DNA of 64,000 bases from Prorocentrum cordatum (taxonomy: Eukaryota; Sar; Dinophyceae; Prorocentrales; Prorocentraceae). Where the stretch lies: positions 1-64,000 of the forward strand of contig CAUYUJ010004018.1 of assembly GCA_963575745.1 (NCBI GenBank). Direction: 5' to 3'. This document shows, piece by piece, positions 53,174 to 63,278 of this stretch. The notes under the pieces are model-generated. The model was not told the origin of the DNA and ran no database searches. It saw only the letters and a list, made by a program, of their open reading frames with translations. The position numbers and the translations under genes were made by a program. Each line of letters opens with the position of its first letter. Within the stretch, counting starts at the first letter, position 1.

Positions 53174-53756
53174 GCGATGCGAGCGGCCTCCTGGAAGAGG
53201 GGCGCGGCGACGCCTCCCTGGCGCAAGAGAGATCCTCCGGCCCCTTCGACAACCTCACCGACGGGATTAAAGATGTGATTGGCAAAATTCAGCAGGCTTG
53301 CACACACCCGGCGGCACACTCACGTACTCATCCCCCCCTTCTTCCAGCTACAGCTCATCAGAGCCATAAGGATGAGTAGATTGTCGACGGTACCCCTTGC
53401 ATACTTGCCTCCCGGCCCATCCTTGCCCTCAGCTTGTGGATATGGGGCATGGGTTTCCAGCTTTGGCTTCAATTGAGGCGTCCAAGGGCCTTGCATCCTC
53501 ATCGCGCACCCTTATCTGTCGCGCTGTACCCTCGCCTCTGGAAGTGGGTTCGGTGTTTCTCTTCTCTTTGCCCGACCCTCCACATTTCAAGCTGGTGGGT
53601 CATGGAGAGCGTTTTTTAGGGGGGCGGGGAGGAATATCGCACACGTGATGTCCCCGACGGGGTTCGCGGATAAATAACACTGGAAACAAAACGGTTACGG
53701 CTACCAACGACACGTTGCACGACGCCGTCGACAACCTCACAGGACTTCCGCGTTGT
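53174..53756 (+). CDS. Small helical protein family, array unit 1
   Basis: Block X 53174-53295 (122 nt), reading SSGPFDNLTDGIKDVIGKI; block Y 53676-53756, reading NNTGNKTVTATNDTLHDAVD. V is replaced by I at the DVIGK site, a conservative change. The X frame is open from 52687 (230 codons, Gly/Arg-rich upstream part from the GA-rich stretch), which is the alternative reading without splicing. Product unknown; predicted amphipathic helix by homology to the 62.4-kb copy. Confidence 0.35.
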
Positions 53757-54308
53757 GCGTTTTTTTCTTTGGCGTGCATGTGTTGGTGCTGCTGGGAGGA
53801 GTTTCCGATTGGTGCCGTTGTTCTTGACTGTTGCTGTGTGCCGCCCCTCACAGAAGCGGCGGTGGGGGACAGCGGCACTTCATTCGACCGGTTCGAACGG
53901 TAGTTTGCATTTATTGACACCGTTGCGCCTTTGGGAAGCTCGTAGTTCGGCATCGGGGCGTCGGAACGAGCAGGATCCATGCCCACTTCCCATTGCAATC
54001 GGATCGGCCCAGGGTGACCAGAAGCTTCCTCATTAGACCCCCTGCCGAGAAGAAGGGTGGAAGGAAGCCACGCGCAAGAATGCATGAGCAGCAGATCGAG
54101 GGAGGGCAGGGCGGGGCGGAGAGGCGGTGGAGGAGCAAGGGCAGGGGGAAGAGGAGGGGGAGGAGGGAGGTGGGCACAGAAGGGGTGGCAGGAAGAACAG
54201 CAAGAGCAGGAGCAGGAGGAGGCAAGGGAGCAGGAGCAGGAGCAGGAGGAGGAGGAGGTGCGGGTGCGGGTGGAAGAGGCGAGGTCAAGCTCGCGGCTGC
54301 TCTCTCAG

Positions 54309-54892
54309 GCGATGCGAGCGGCCTCCTGGAAGAGGGGCGCGGCGACGCCTCCCTGGCGCAAGAGAGATCCTCCGGCCCCTTCGACAACCTCACCGACGGG
54401 ATTAAAGATGTGGTTGGCAAAATTCAGCAGGCTTGCCCACACCCGGCGACACACTCACGTACTCATCCCCCCCTTTCTTCCAGCTACAGCTCATCAGAGC
54501 CATAAGGATGAGTAGATTGTCGACGGTACCCCTTGCATACTTGCCTCCCGGCCCATCCTTGCCCTCAGCTTGTGGATATGGGGCATGGGTTTCCAGCTTT
54601 GGCTTCAATTGAGGCGTCCAAGGGCCTTGCATCCTCATCGCGCACCCTTATCTGTCGCGCTGTACCCTCGCCTCTGGAAGTGGGTTCGGTGTTTCTCTTC
54701 TCTTTGCCCGACCCTCCACATTTCAAGCTGGTGGGTCATGGAGAGCGTTTTTTAGGGGGGCGGGGAGGAATATCGCACACGTGATGTCCCCGACGGGGTT
54801 CGCGGATAAATAACACTGGAAACAAAACGGTTACGGCTACCAACGACACGTTGCACGACGCCGTCGACAACCTCACAGGACTTCCGCGTTGT
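54309..54892 (+). CDS. Small helical protein family, array unit 2
   Basis: Block X 54309-54430, reading GPFDNLTDGIKDVVGKI; block Y 54812-54892, same peptide as unit 1. The insert is 381 bp and contains TTTTTTAGGGGGG before its 3' end; this possible acceptor is not conserved in units 3-7. An unspliced frame through X is open from 53993 to 54505. Confidence 0.35.
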
Positions 54893-55443
54893 GCGTTTTT
54901 TTCTTTGGCGTGCATGTGTTGGTGCTGCTGGGAGGAGTTTCCGAGTGGTGCCGTTGTTCTTGACTGTTGCTGTGTGCCGCCCCTCACAGAAGCGGCGGTG
55001 GGGGACAGCGGCACTTCATTCGACCGGTTCGAACGGTAGTTTGCATTTATTGACACCGTTGCGCCTTTGGGAAGCTCGTAGTTCGGCATCGGGGCGTCGG
55101 AACGAGCAGGATCCATGCCCACTTCCCATTGCAATCGGATCGGCCCAGGGTGCCCAGAAGCTGCCCAATTCGACCCCTACCGAGAAGAAGGGTGGAAGGA
55201 AGCCACGCGCAAGAATGCATGAGCAGCAGATCGAGGGAGGGCAGGGCGGGGCGGAGAGGCGGTGGAGGAGCAAGGGCAGGGGGAAGAGGAGGGGGAGGAG
55301 GGAGGTGGGCACAGAAGGGGTGGCAGGAAGAACAGCAAGAGCAGGAGCAGGAGGAGGCAAGGGAGCAGGAGCAGGAGCAGGAGGAGGAGGAGGTGCGGGT
55401 GCGGGTGGAAGAGGCGAGGTCAAGCTCGCGGCTGCTCTCTCAG

Positions 55444-56027
55444 GCGATGCGAGCGGCCTCCTGGAAGAGGGGCGCGGCGACGCCTCCCTGGCGCAAGAGA
55501 GATCCTCCGGCCCCTTCGACAACCTCACCGACGGGATTAAAGATGTGGTTGGCAAAATTCAGCAGGCTTGCCCACACCCGGCGGCACACTCACGTATGCA
55601 TCCCCCCTTTCTTCCAGCTACAGCTCATCAGAGCCATAAGGATGAGTAGATTGCCGACGGTACCCCTTGCATACTTGCCTCTCGGCCCATCCTTGCCCTC
55701 AGCTTGTGGATATGGGGCATGGGTTTCCAGCTTTGGCTTCAACTGAGGCGTCCAAGGGCCTTGCATCCTCATCGCGCACCCTTATCTGTCGCGCTGTACC
55801 CTCGCCTCTGGAAGTGGGTTCGGTGTTTCCTTTCTCCTTGCCCGACCCTCCACATGTCAAGCTGGCGGGTCATAGAGAGCGTTTTTGTTGGGGGGCGGGG
55901 AGGAATATCGCACACGTGATGTCCCCGACGGGGTTCGCGGATAAATAACACTGGAAACAAAACGGTTACGGCTACCAACGACACGTTGCACGACGCCGTC
56001 GACAACCTCACAGGACTTCCGCGTTGT
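55444..56027 (+). CDS. Small helical protein family, array unit 3
   Basis: Block X 55444-55565, identical in peptide to unit 2; block Y 55947-56027. In the insert the TTTTTAG of units 1-2 has become TTTTTGTTGGGG. The unspliced frame spans 54891-55649 because the junction with unit 2 is open. Confidence 0.35.
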
Positions 56028-56576
56028 GCGGTTTGTTCTTTGACATGCATGCGTTGGTGTTGCTGGGAGGAGTTTCCGATTGGTGTCGTTGTTCTTGACT
56101 GTTGCTGTGTGCCGCCCCTCACGGAAGCGGCGGTGGGGGACAGCGGCACGTCATTCGACCAGTTCGAACGGTGATTTGCATTTATTGACATCGTTGCGCC
56201 TTTAGGAGGCTCGTAGTTCGGCATCGGGGCGTCGGAACGAGCGGGATCCATGCCCACTTCTCATTGCAATCGGATCGGCCCAGGGTGCCCAGAAGCTGCC
56301 CAATTCGACCCCCTGCCGAGAAGAAGGGTGGAAGGAAGCCACGCGCAAGAATGCATGAGCAGCAGATCGAGGGAGGGCAGGGGGGGGCGGAGAGGCGGTG
56401 GAGGAGCAAGGGCAGGGGGAAGAGGAGGGGGAGGAGGCAGGTAGGCACAGAAGGTGTGGCAGGAAGAACAGCAAGAGCAGGAGCAGGAGGAGGCGAGGGA
56501 GCAGGAGCAGGAGGAGAAGGAGGAGGTGCGGGTGCGGGTGGAAGAGGCGAGGTCAAGCTCGCGGCTGCTCTCTCAG

Positions 56577-57160
56577 GCGATGCGAGCGGCCTCCTGGAAG
56601 AGGGGCGCGGCGACGCCTCCCTGGCGCAAGAGAGATCCTCCGGCCCCTTCGACAACCTCACCGACGGGATTAAAGATGTGGTTGGCAAAATTCAGCAGGC
56701 TTGCCCACACCCGGCGGCACACTCACGTATGCATCCCCCCTTTCTTCCAGCTACAGCTCATCAGAGCCATAAGGATGAGTAGATTGCCGACGGTACCCCT
56801 TGCATACTTGCCTCTCGGCCCATCCTTGCCCTCAGCTTGTGGATATGGGGCATGGGTTTCCAGCTTTGGCTTCAACTGAGGCGTCCAAGGGCCTTGCATC
56901 CTCATCGCGCACCCTCATCTGTCGCGCTGTACCCTCGTCTCCGGAAGTGGATTCGGTGTTTCCCTTCTCCTTGCCCGACCCTCCACATGTCAAGCTGGCG
57001 GGTCATGGAGAGCATTTTTGTTGGGGGGCGGGGAGGAATATCGCACACGTGATGTCCCCGACGGGGTTCGCGGATAAATAACACTGGAAACAAAACGGTT
57101 ACGGCTACCAACGACACGTTGCACGACGCCGTCGACAACCTCACAGGACTTCCGCGTTGT
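56577..57160 (+). CDS. Small helical protein family, array unit 4
   Basis: Block X 56577-56698, same peptide as units 2-3; block Y 57080-57160. The unspliced frame runs 56264-56782. The downstream frame continuing from block Y (to 57307) is Cys-rich (CMCWCCWEKF), and its stop is shared with units 1-3 and 6. Confidence 0.35.
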
Positions 57161-57730
57161 GCGGTTTGTTCTTTGGCATGCATGTGTTGGTGCTGCTGGG
57201 AGAAGTTTCCGATTGGTGTCGTTGTTCTTGACTGTTGCTGTGTGCCGCCCCTCACGGAAACGGCGGTGGGGGACAGCGGCACTTCATTCGACCGGTTCGA
57301 ACGGTAGTTCGCGTTTGTTGTTTCAATGTGCGTTGTGGTCGTTTTTCTGAACACCGCTGCGCCTTTGGTAAGCCCGTAATTCGGCGTCGGGGCGTCGGAA
57401 CGAGCGGGATCCATGCCCACTTCCCATGGCAATCGGATCGGCCCAGGGTGCCCAGAAGCTTCCTAATTCGACCCCCTGCCAAGAAGAAGGGTGGAAGGAA
57501 GCCACGCGCAAGAATGCATGAGCAGCAGATCGAGGGAGGGCAGGGGGGGGCGGAGAGGCGGTGGAGGAGCAAGGGCAGGGGGAATGGGAGGAGGGAGGTG
57601 GGCACAGAAGGTGTGGCAGGAAGAACAGCAAGAGCAGGAGCAGGAGGAGGCGAGGGAGCAGGAGCAGGAGGAGGAGGAGGTGCGGGTGCAGGTGGAAGAG
57701 GCGAGGTCAAGCTCGCGGCTGCTCTCTCAG

Positions 57731-58311
57731 GCGATGCGAGCGGCCTCCTGGAAGAGGGGCGCGGCGACGCCTCCCTGGCGCAAGAGAGATCCTCCGGCCG
57801 CTTCGACAACCTCACCGACGCGATTACAGATGTGGTTGGCAAAATTCAGCAGGCTTGCCCACACCCGGCGGCACACTCACGTATGCATCCCCCCTTTCTT
57901 CCAGCTACAGCTCATCAGAGCCATAAGGATGAGTAGATTGCCGACGGTACCCCTTGCATACTTGCCTCTCGGCCCATCCTTGCCCTCAGCTTGTGGATAT
58001 GGGGCATGGGTTTCCAGCTTTGGCTTCAACTGAGGCGTCCAAGGGCCTTGCATCCTCATCGCGCACCCTTATCTGTCGCGCTGTACCCTCGCCTCCGGAA
58101 GTGGGTTCGGTGTTTCCCTTCTCCTTGCCCGACCCTCCACATGTCAAGCTGCCGGGTCATGGAGAGCGTTTTTGGGGGGCGGGGAGGAATATCGCACACG
58201 TGATGTCCCCGTCGGGGTTTGCGGATAAATAACACTGGAAACAAAACGGTTACGGCTACCAACGACACATTGCACGACGCCGTCGACAACCTCACAGGAC
58301 TTCCGCGTTGT
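57731..58311 (+). CDS. Small helical protein family, array unit 5
   Basis: Block X 57731-57852, reading SSGRFDNLTDAITDVVGKI (P to R, GIK to AIT); block Y 58231-58311. The insert is 378 bp. The flank downstream of block Y has a small deletion (GTTCTTT lost), shifting the Cys-rich frame seen in units 1-4. The unspliced frame is 57235-57936. Confidence 0.35.
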
Positions 58312-58840
58312 GCGGTTTGGCATGCATGTGTTGGTGCTGCTGGGAGGAGTTTCCGATTGGTGTCGTTGTTCTTGATTGTTGCTGTGTGCCGCCCCTCACG
58401 GAAGCGGCGGTGGGGGACAGCGGCACTTCATTTCATTCGACCGGTTCGAACGGTAGTTTGCGTTTATTGACATTGTTGCGCCTTTGGGAAGCTCGTAGTT
58501 CGGCATCGGGGCGTCGGAACGAGCGGGATCCATGCCCACTTCCCATGGCAATCGGATCGGCCCAGGGTGCCCAGAAGCTTCCTCATTCGACCCCCTGCCA
58601 AGAAGAAGGGTGGAAAGAAGCCACGCGCAAGAATGCATGAGCAGCAGATCGAGGGAGGGCAGGGGGGGGCGGAGAGGCGGTGGAGGAGCAAGGGCAGGGG
58701 GAAGAGGGAGGTGGGCACAGAAGGTGTGGCAGGAAGAACAGCAAGAGCAGGAGCAGGAGGAGGCGAGGGAGCAGGAGCAGGAGACTGAGGTGCGGGCGCA
58801 GGTGGAAGAGGCGAGGTCAAGCTCGCGGCTGCTCTCTCAG

Positions 58841-59423
58841 GCGATGCGAGCGGCCTCCTGGAAGAGGGGCGCGGCGACGCCTCCCTGGCGCAAGAGAGAT
58901 CCTCCGGCCCCTTCGACAACCTCACCAACGGGATTACAGATGTGGTTGGCAAAATTCAGCAGGCTTGCCCACACCCGGCGGCACACTCACGTACTCATCC
59001 CCCCTTTCTTCCAGCTACAGCTCATCAGAGCCATAAGGATGAGTAGATTGCCGACGGTACCCCTTGCATACTTGCCTCTCGGCCCATCCTTGCCCTCAGC
59101 TTGTGGATATTGGGCATGGGTTTCCAGCTTTGTCTTCAATTGAGGCGTCCAAGGGCCTTGCATCCTCATCGCGCACCCTTATCTGTCGCGCTGTACCCTC
59201 GCCTCCGGAAGTAGGTTCGGTGGTTCCCTTCTCCTTGCCCGACCCTCCACATGTCAAGCTGGCGGGTCATGAAGAGCGTTTTTTGGGAGGGCGGGGAGGA
59301 ATATCGCACACGTGATGTCCCCGACTGGGTTCGCGGATAAATAACACTGGAAACAGAACGGTTACGGCTACCAACGACATTTTGCACGACGCCGTCGACA
59401 ACCTCACAGGACTTCCGCGTTGT
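58841..59423 (+). CDS. Small helical protein family, array unit 6
   Basis: Block X 58841-58962, reading GPFDNLTNGITDVVGKI (D to N); block Y 59343-59423, reading GNRTVTATNDILHDAVD. The GA-rich stretch upstream is shorter (58680-58800), which accounts for the 1110-bp spacing from unit 5. Confidence 0.35.
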
Positions 59424-59964
59424 GCGGTTTGTTCTTTGGCATGCATGTGTTGGTATTGCTGGGAGGAGTTTCCGAGTGGTGTCGTTGTTCTTGATTGTTG
59501 TTGTGTGCCGCCCCTCACGGAAGCGGCGGTGGGGGACAGCGGCACTTCATTCGACCGGTTCGAACGGTAGTTCGCGTTTGTTGACACCGTTACGCCTTTG
59601 GCAAGCCCGTAAGTCAGCATCGGGGCGTCGGAACGAGCGGGATCCATGCCCACTTCCGATTGCAATCCGATCGGCCCAGGGTGCCCAGAAGCTTCCTCAT
59701 TCGACCCCCTGCCAAGAAGAAGGGTGGAAGGAAGCCACGCTCAAGAATGCATGAGCAGCAGATCGAGGGAGGGCAGGGGGGTGGAGAGGCGGTGGAGGAG
59801 CAAGGGCAGGGGGAAGAGGAGGGGGAGGAGGGAGGTGGGCACAGAAGGGGTGTCAGGAAGAACAGCAAGAGCAGGAGCAGGAGGAGGCGAGGGAGCAGGA
59901 GCAGGAGACTGAGGTGCGGGCGCAGGTGGAAGAGGCGAGGTCAAGCTCGCGGCTGCTCTCTCAG

Positions 59965-60546
59965 GCGATGCGAGCGGCCTCCTGGAAGAGGGGCGCGGCG
60001 ACGCCTCCCTGGCGCAAGAGAGATCCTCCGGCCCCTTCGACAACCTCACCGACGCGTTTGGAGATGTGATTGGCAATATTCAGCAGGCTTGCCCACACCC
60101 GGCGACACACTCACGTACTCATCCCCCCTTTCTTCCAGCTAGAGCTCATCAGAGCCATAAAGATGAGTAGATTGCCGACAGTACCCCTTGCATACTTGCC
60201 TCTCGGCCCATCCTTGCCCTCAGCTTGTGGATATGGGGCATGGGTTTCCAGCTTTGGCTTCAATTGAGGCGTCCAAGGGCCTTGCATCCTCATCGCTCAC
60301 CCTTATCTGTCACGCTGTACCCTCGCCTCCGGAAGTGGGTTCGGTGTTTCCCTTCTCCTTGCCCGACCCTCCACATGTCAAGCTGCCGGGTCATGGAGAG
60401 CGTTTTTTGGGGTGCGGGGAGGAATATCGCACACATGATGTCCCCGACGGGGTTCGCGGTTAAACAACACTGGAAACAAAACGGTTACGGCTACCAACGA
60501 CACATTGCACGACGCCGTCGACAACCTCACAGGACTTCCGCGTTGT
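59965..60546 (+). CDS. Small helical protein family, array unit 7
   Basis: Block X 59965-60086, reading GPFDNLTDAFGDVIGNIQQ; the DAF(G)D version is otherwise seen only in single copy A, so sequence exchange or retention of the ancestral state is likely. Block Y 60466-60546. Soon after it (about 60580) unit homology stops and unrelated sequence (GAAGAGGACGGCGAGGAC) begins. Confidence 0.35.
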
Positions 60547-60764
60547 GCGGGTTTTTCTTTGGCCTGCATGTGTTGGTGTTGTTGGGAAGAGGACGGCGAG
60601 GACAAGATGGATGCTTGCCTTTCAGCTACTACGACTCTCTCCTCGCCGTCTCATGCCGCCGCTGCCACCGGACACCGCCGCTGACCGCAGCTGGCCATCG
60701 TAGACGCTGCAGCTGCACGTGGCTGCGAGTGGGTGGAAAAAGGGTGCGCTCGCGTCCCTCTTTG

Positions 60765-60906
60765 AGCGTGGCAGGCGCCCGTGGCCGCCTCTTGGGCGCC
60801 CCTTGCGTTGGTTGGCGCTTCGATCGCACGACACAGATTCTCCTTCCAGAAGAAAGACAGGATCCACTCACACACACAGACACACACACACACAAACCCA
60901 CACACA
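60765..60906. repeat. GGGCGCCTCTTGG block and (CA)n microsatellite
   Basis: 60765-60830 resembles one unit of the 6755-7110 minisatellite (GGCGCC...TTGCGTTGGTTGG...GGCGCTTCGATNGCAC). ACACACACAGACACACACAC follows at 60868-60905. Confidence 0.7.
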
Positions 60907-60944
60907 TCAGGGCATCTGGACCCCCAGGGGTATTGATTTCCCAC

Positions 60945-61915
60945 ATTCTGCCAATCGTCCATCAGAAATACCAGACCGTATTATTTCAGCCAACATCTTA
61001 TTGACCCCTTTTCATCCCTCCCAAAGAACATGCGCGCAGACTCGCTTGTGTCCAAGAATCCATAAGCAAAAACAGCACCAAACCCACACGCGCGCACATG
61101 TCAAAATCACACCAGTCATTTCAGTTCTGCGATCATTGCAACATCAGATCGTAAACATCAGGCAACTTGTACGCTTGTCTTCACAAGTCGTGCAAGTGCT
61201 CTGCCCGCGCGCACTTACTGCAAGCATGTGAACCCGCACGCTTTTAGCAATCCCGTCCAGAACCCGCAGCGTCGTGTCGTCGTGTCCAGATCCTGCCAGC
61301 GCCCAAATCCACGAGTCCGTATCAACTGATGTTACGCGGGCCCCGTGCGCGCCGCCACGCACGCGTGCCGAACTACTGTCGAAACTGCTGGTGTCAGAAG
61401 AGTCCTTCAAGACATATGAAAACAACATGATGTCTTCAACAAAAAGACATTCCAGTTATATTGCGTTCCTGAACTCGCGCGCTTGCTCACCATCCACCTC
61501 GTCAGCGCCACCACATCACCGCCGTGATGGTCATAGTCAATCGCCACGATTGCCGCCGCCATCAGGCAAACACCTTCATCACCGACACGTGGACCGTGCC
61601 GTTGTCATCGTCATCATCGCCCGCTCGAGTCACCGACTCGCACTGAAGTGCCCGTGCGACAGCGCTGCCTTTGAGACGGGTTGGTAAGCTTCCACCGTTA
61701 AGCGCCACCGCGGCCGCATCAGCTGTGCCAAACCAGTTGGCCGCTCTGCGCGCGAGCTTGCGCGCGCCAGAGAAGCCGCAGAGATGCGCCAGCCAGAGCC
61801 GAGCAGTCACCGCAAGCCCGGCCGAAAGGGTTTTGCAAAACAAGTTGCGGGTAGGAGGGTGGAACGTCTGCGCGAGCAGGAGAATAGGCAGTTCGCAATT
61901 TCAATAAAAATCCAT
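60945..61915. repeat. Eleventh, outlying copy of the array unit
   Basis: Starts with CATTCTGCCAATCGTCCATC and ends with CAAAACAAGTTGCGGGTAGG...GTCTGCGCGAGCAG like units 1-10, with CCTTCATCACCGACACG and CACCGCGGCCGC between. It is strongly diverged, and the VIVVG block is partly deleted (AVVIVIIARSSHRLALKC). It lies on the other side of the 1.13-kb array from its relatives. Confidence 0.75.
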
Positions 61916-61924
61916 ATCGGCCCG

Positions 61925-62110
61925 TAGGCTACACCGCATGGTTTGCACACGATAAGTTGCACCTGGAGTTGCAGCATGTAGCTTGCACGGCATAGCTTGC
62001 ATCACATAGAGTGCATCACACAGGTTGCACCATAGGTGGCATCAGACATCCTGTAGATTGTATTGCATAAATTGCAGCGCACGGAAGTCCAACATACAAA
62101 GATCTCACCA
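61925..62110. repeat. TTGCACCACATAGG minisatellite, largest cluster
   Basis: About ten degenerate ~16-bp copies such as TTGCACGGCATAGC, TTGCATCACATAGAG and TTGCACCATAGG. It directly follows the outlying unit, as similar copies do at 42520-42640, 49805 and 52670. Confidence 0.8.
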
Positions 62111-62428
62111 CACAGATTGCACATCGAAAGTCCAAGAACCCATTGCTCTTCGAGATCGCAGAAGACCGCACCGCGAAGATGCCACCAGAAAAGCCCATCA
62201 ATGACAGCGCCTCCCGCTCATTAGCACGCAGTGTCAGGCACCCGGAATACAACTTATTGAATTAAACAGACGTTGAGCTGCTATGCCCTCACCACCATCA
62301 TGCCAGATGTTCGAAAGGCCAGCATATTTGCAAACATGCATCTGCCTAGCGACACAGGGTCTGCCAGACCACATTAAACAAGTGTATTAAACAGCTTGCG
62401 CGGGGGCGTATGAGCGGCCGCGTTACTC
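62111..62428. other. Putative upstream region of the 70-codon gene
   Basis: Unique sequence with no TATA-like element or repeat identified. No full or partial spliced-leader sequence is visible just before the ATG. Confidence 0.4.
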
Positions 62429-62641
62429 ATGGCTCCCACAGGCAACGACGGCGGCGCCTTGGAGGGAAACGTGCAGGAGGGCTCTTTGCTGCAGACGAGG
62501 ACATCCGACCCCCTCGATGACCTCGTGGATGGCCTCCAGGGTATAGTCGACGAGTTGAACAAAACCGTGCAGACAGCGATTTCCAACATCAGCGACACCA
62601 TGCAGGATGGATTGGACAACCTGTCAGGACGTGCGCGTTGA
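62429..62641 (+). CDS. Small helical protein family, uninterrupted member (70 aa)
   Basis: ATG to TGA (followed by TAG). MAPTGNDGGALEGNVQEG is a short polar N-terminus; then SDPLDDLVDGLQGIVDELNK and TVQTAISNISDTMQDGLDNL, ending SGRAR. Hydrophobic residues recur every three to four positions over ~45 residues, so a single amphipathic helix is predicted; net charge is acidic and there is no Cys. It is homologous to blocks X+Y of the 1.13-kb units, with the same break points: GGC after MAPT matches the start of X, and the X/Y junction falls at DEL|NKT. It is the only copy here readable without splicing, so it is either the ancestral form or a retroposed one. No known family is recognised; it might act as a membrane-surface or coiled-coil peptide. 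Confidence 0.5.
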   Translation: MAPTGNDGGALEGNVQEGSLLQTRTSDPLDDLVDGLQGIVDELNKTVQTAISNISDTMQDGLDNLSGRAR

Positions 62642-63278
62642 TAGATTCAGTGCCAGCTCCAGTGTGCTCCCACTTGTCGCTCCCTCATCCTCTGGTTCTT
62701 CAGTCTCTCCCCCCCCCCCGTTTCCAGAGCGAAGCAGGACAGACAGGAGCCTGGGGAAGAGGGTAATGGCATAAATGCGCGGGCACCGCCGAGGCCATGG
62801 AAATAGCGGCCGTATTGATGGTAGGGGTCGCGATGATCGTATCTAGCGCGCGTAGCAGTAAGATTGATTATCCCATGCGATCCATCACCATCGTTGTCCG
62901 AAATTTCACGTCTACGATTATCATTATCACCGCTGCTACGGACTGCGGGTACAAGTTGACATGCCACTCCAACCGTTCAAGTGATTGGTACGATCCCTCT
63001 TCGAAGGAGACACGCTGGATGAAGGCTATGGTTTTGTGGCAGCACAAATGACCACACAGTTTGGCTGGAGCGCCGTCGCCACACATACAGATGTTGTTTG
63101 CGATGCATTTTCCGCGCGCATGGGACGGGATCGTTTTACACATCGCGGCGGAGGAAACGTGTTCGTCGATTGTGTGTTGGAATTCCCGCCGTTATTCGCA
63201 CAGTGGATATCAATAACGCCAGTGTTCTCGTTGTCGTTTTTGGCTTCAGTAGGTAATTTCAGTATATGTAGTCAGGTG
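62642..63278. other. Unique sequence with two overlapping + frames
   Basis: 62797-63051 starts MEIAAVLMVGVAMIVSSARS, which looks like a signal or membrane segment. 62985-63281 reads MVRSLFEGDTLDEGYGFVAA... with a hydrophobic end. They are in different frames and overlap, and a - strand frame covers them too, so at most one is real. No family is recognised. Confidence 0.3.

Larger units (their letters stand above)
52742..60580 (+). repeat. Tandem array of seven ~1.13-kb units
   Basis: Block X starts at 53174, 54309, 55444, 56577, 57731, 58841 and 59965, giving spacings of 1135, 1135, 1133, 1154, 1110 and 1124 bp. Units are mostly near-identical by eye. Each has a TTCGGCATCGGGGCGTCGG box, a GA-rich stretch of variable length, block X, a ~380-bp insert, block Y, and a GTGCCGCCCCTCAC(A/G)GAAGCG segment. 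Units 1 and 5 keep an extra ~30 bp (GTTTCAATGTGCGTT) that the others lack. Confidence 0.95.

Noticed and set aside
53715-59570. 62-codon Cys-rich frame after block Y (CMCWCCWEEF...) as a separate protein
   Set aside because: Kept in units 1-4 and 6 mainly because those units are near-identical. It is shifted in units 5 and A, and the 62.4-kb homologue stops at the corresponding place.
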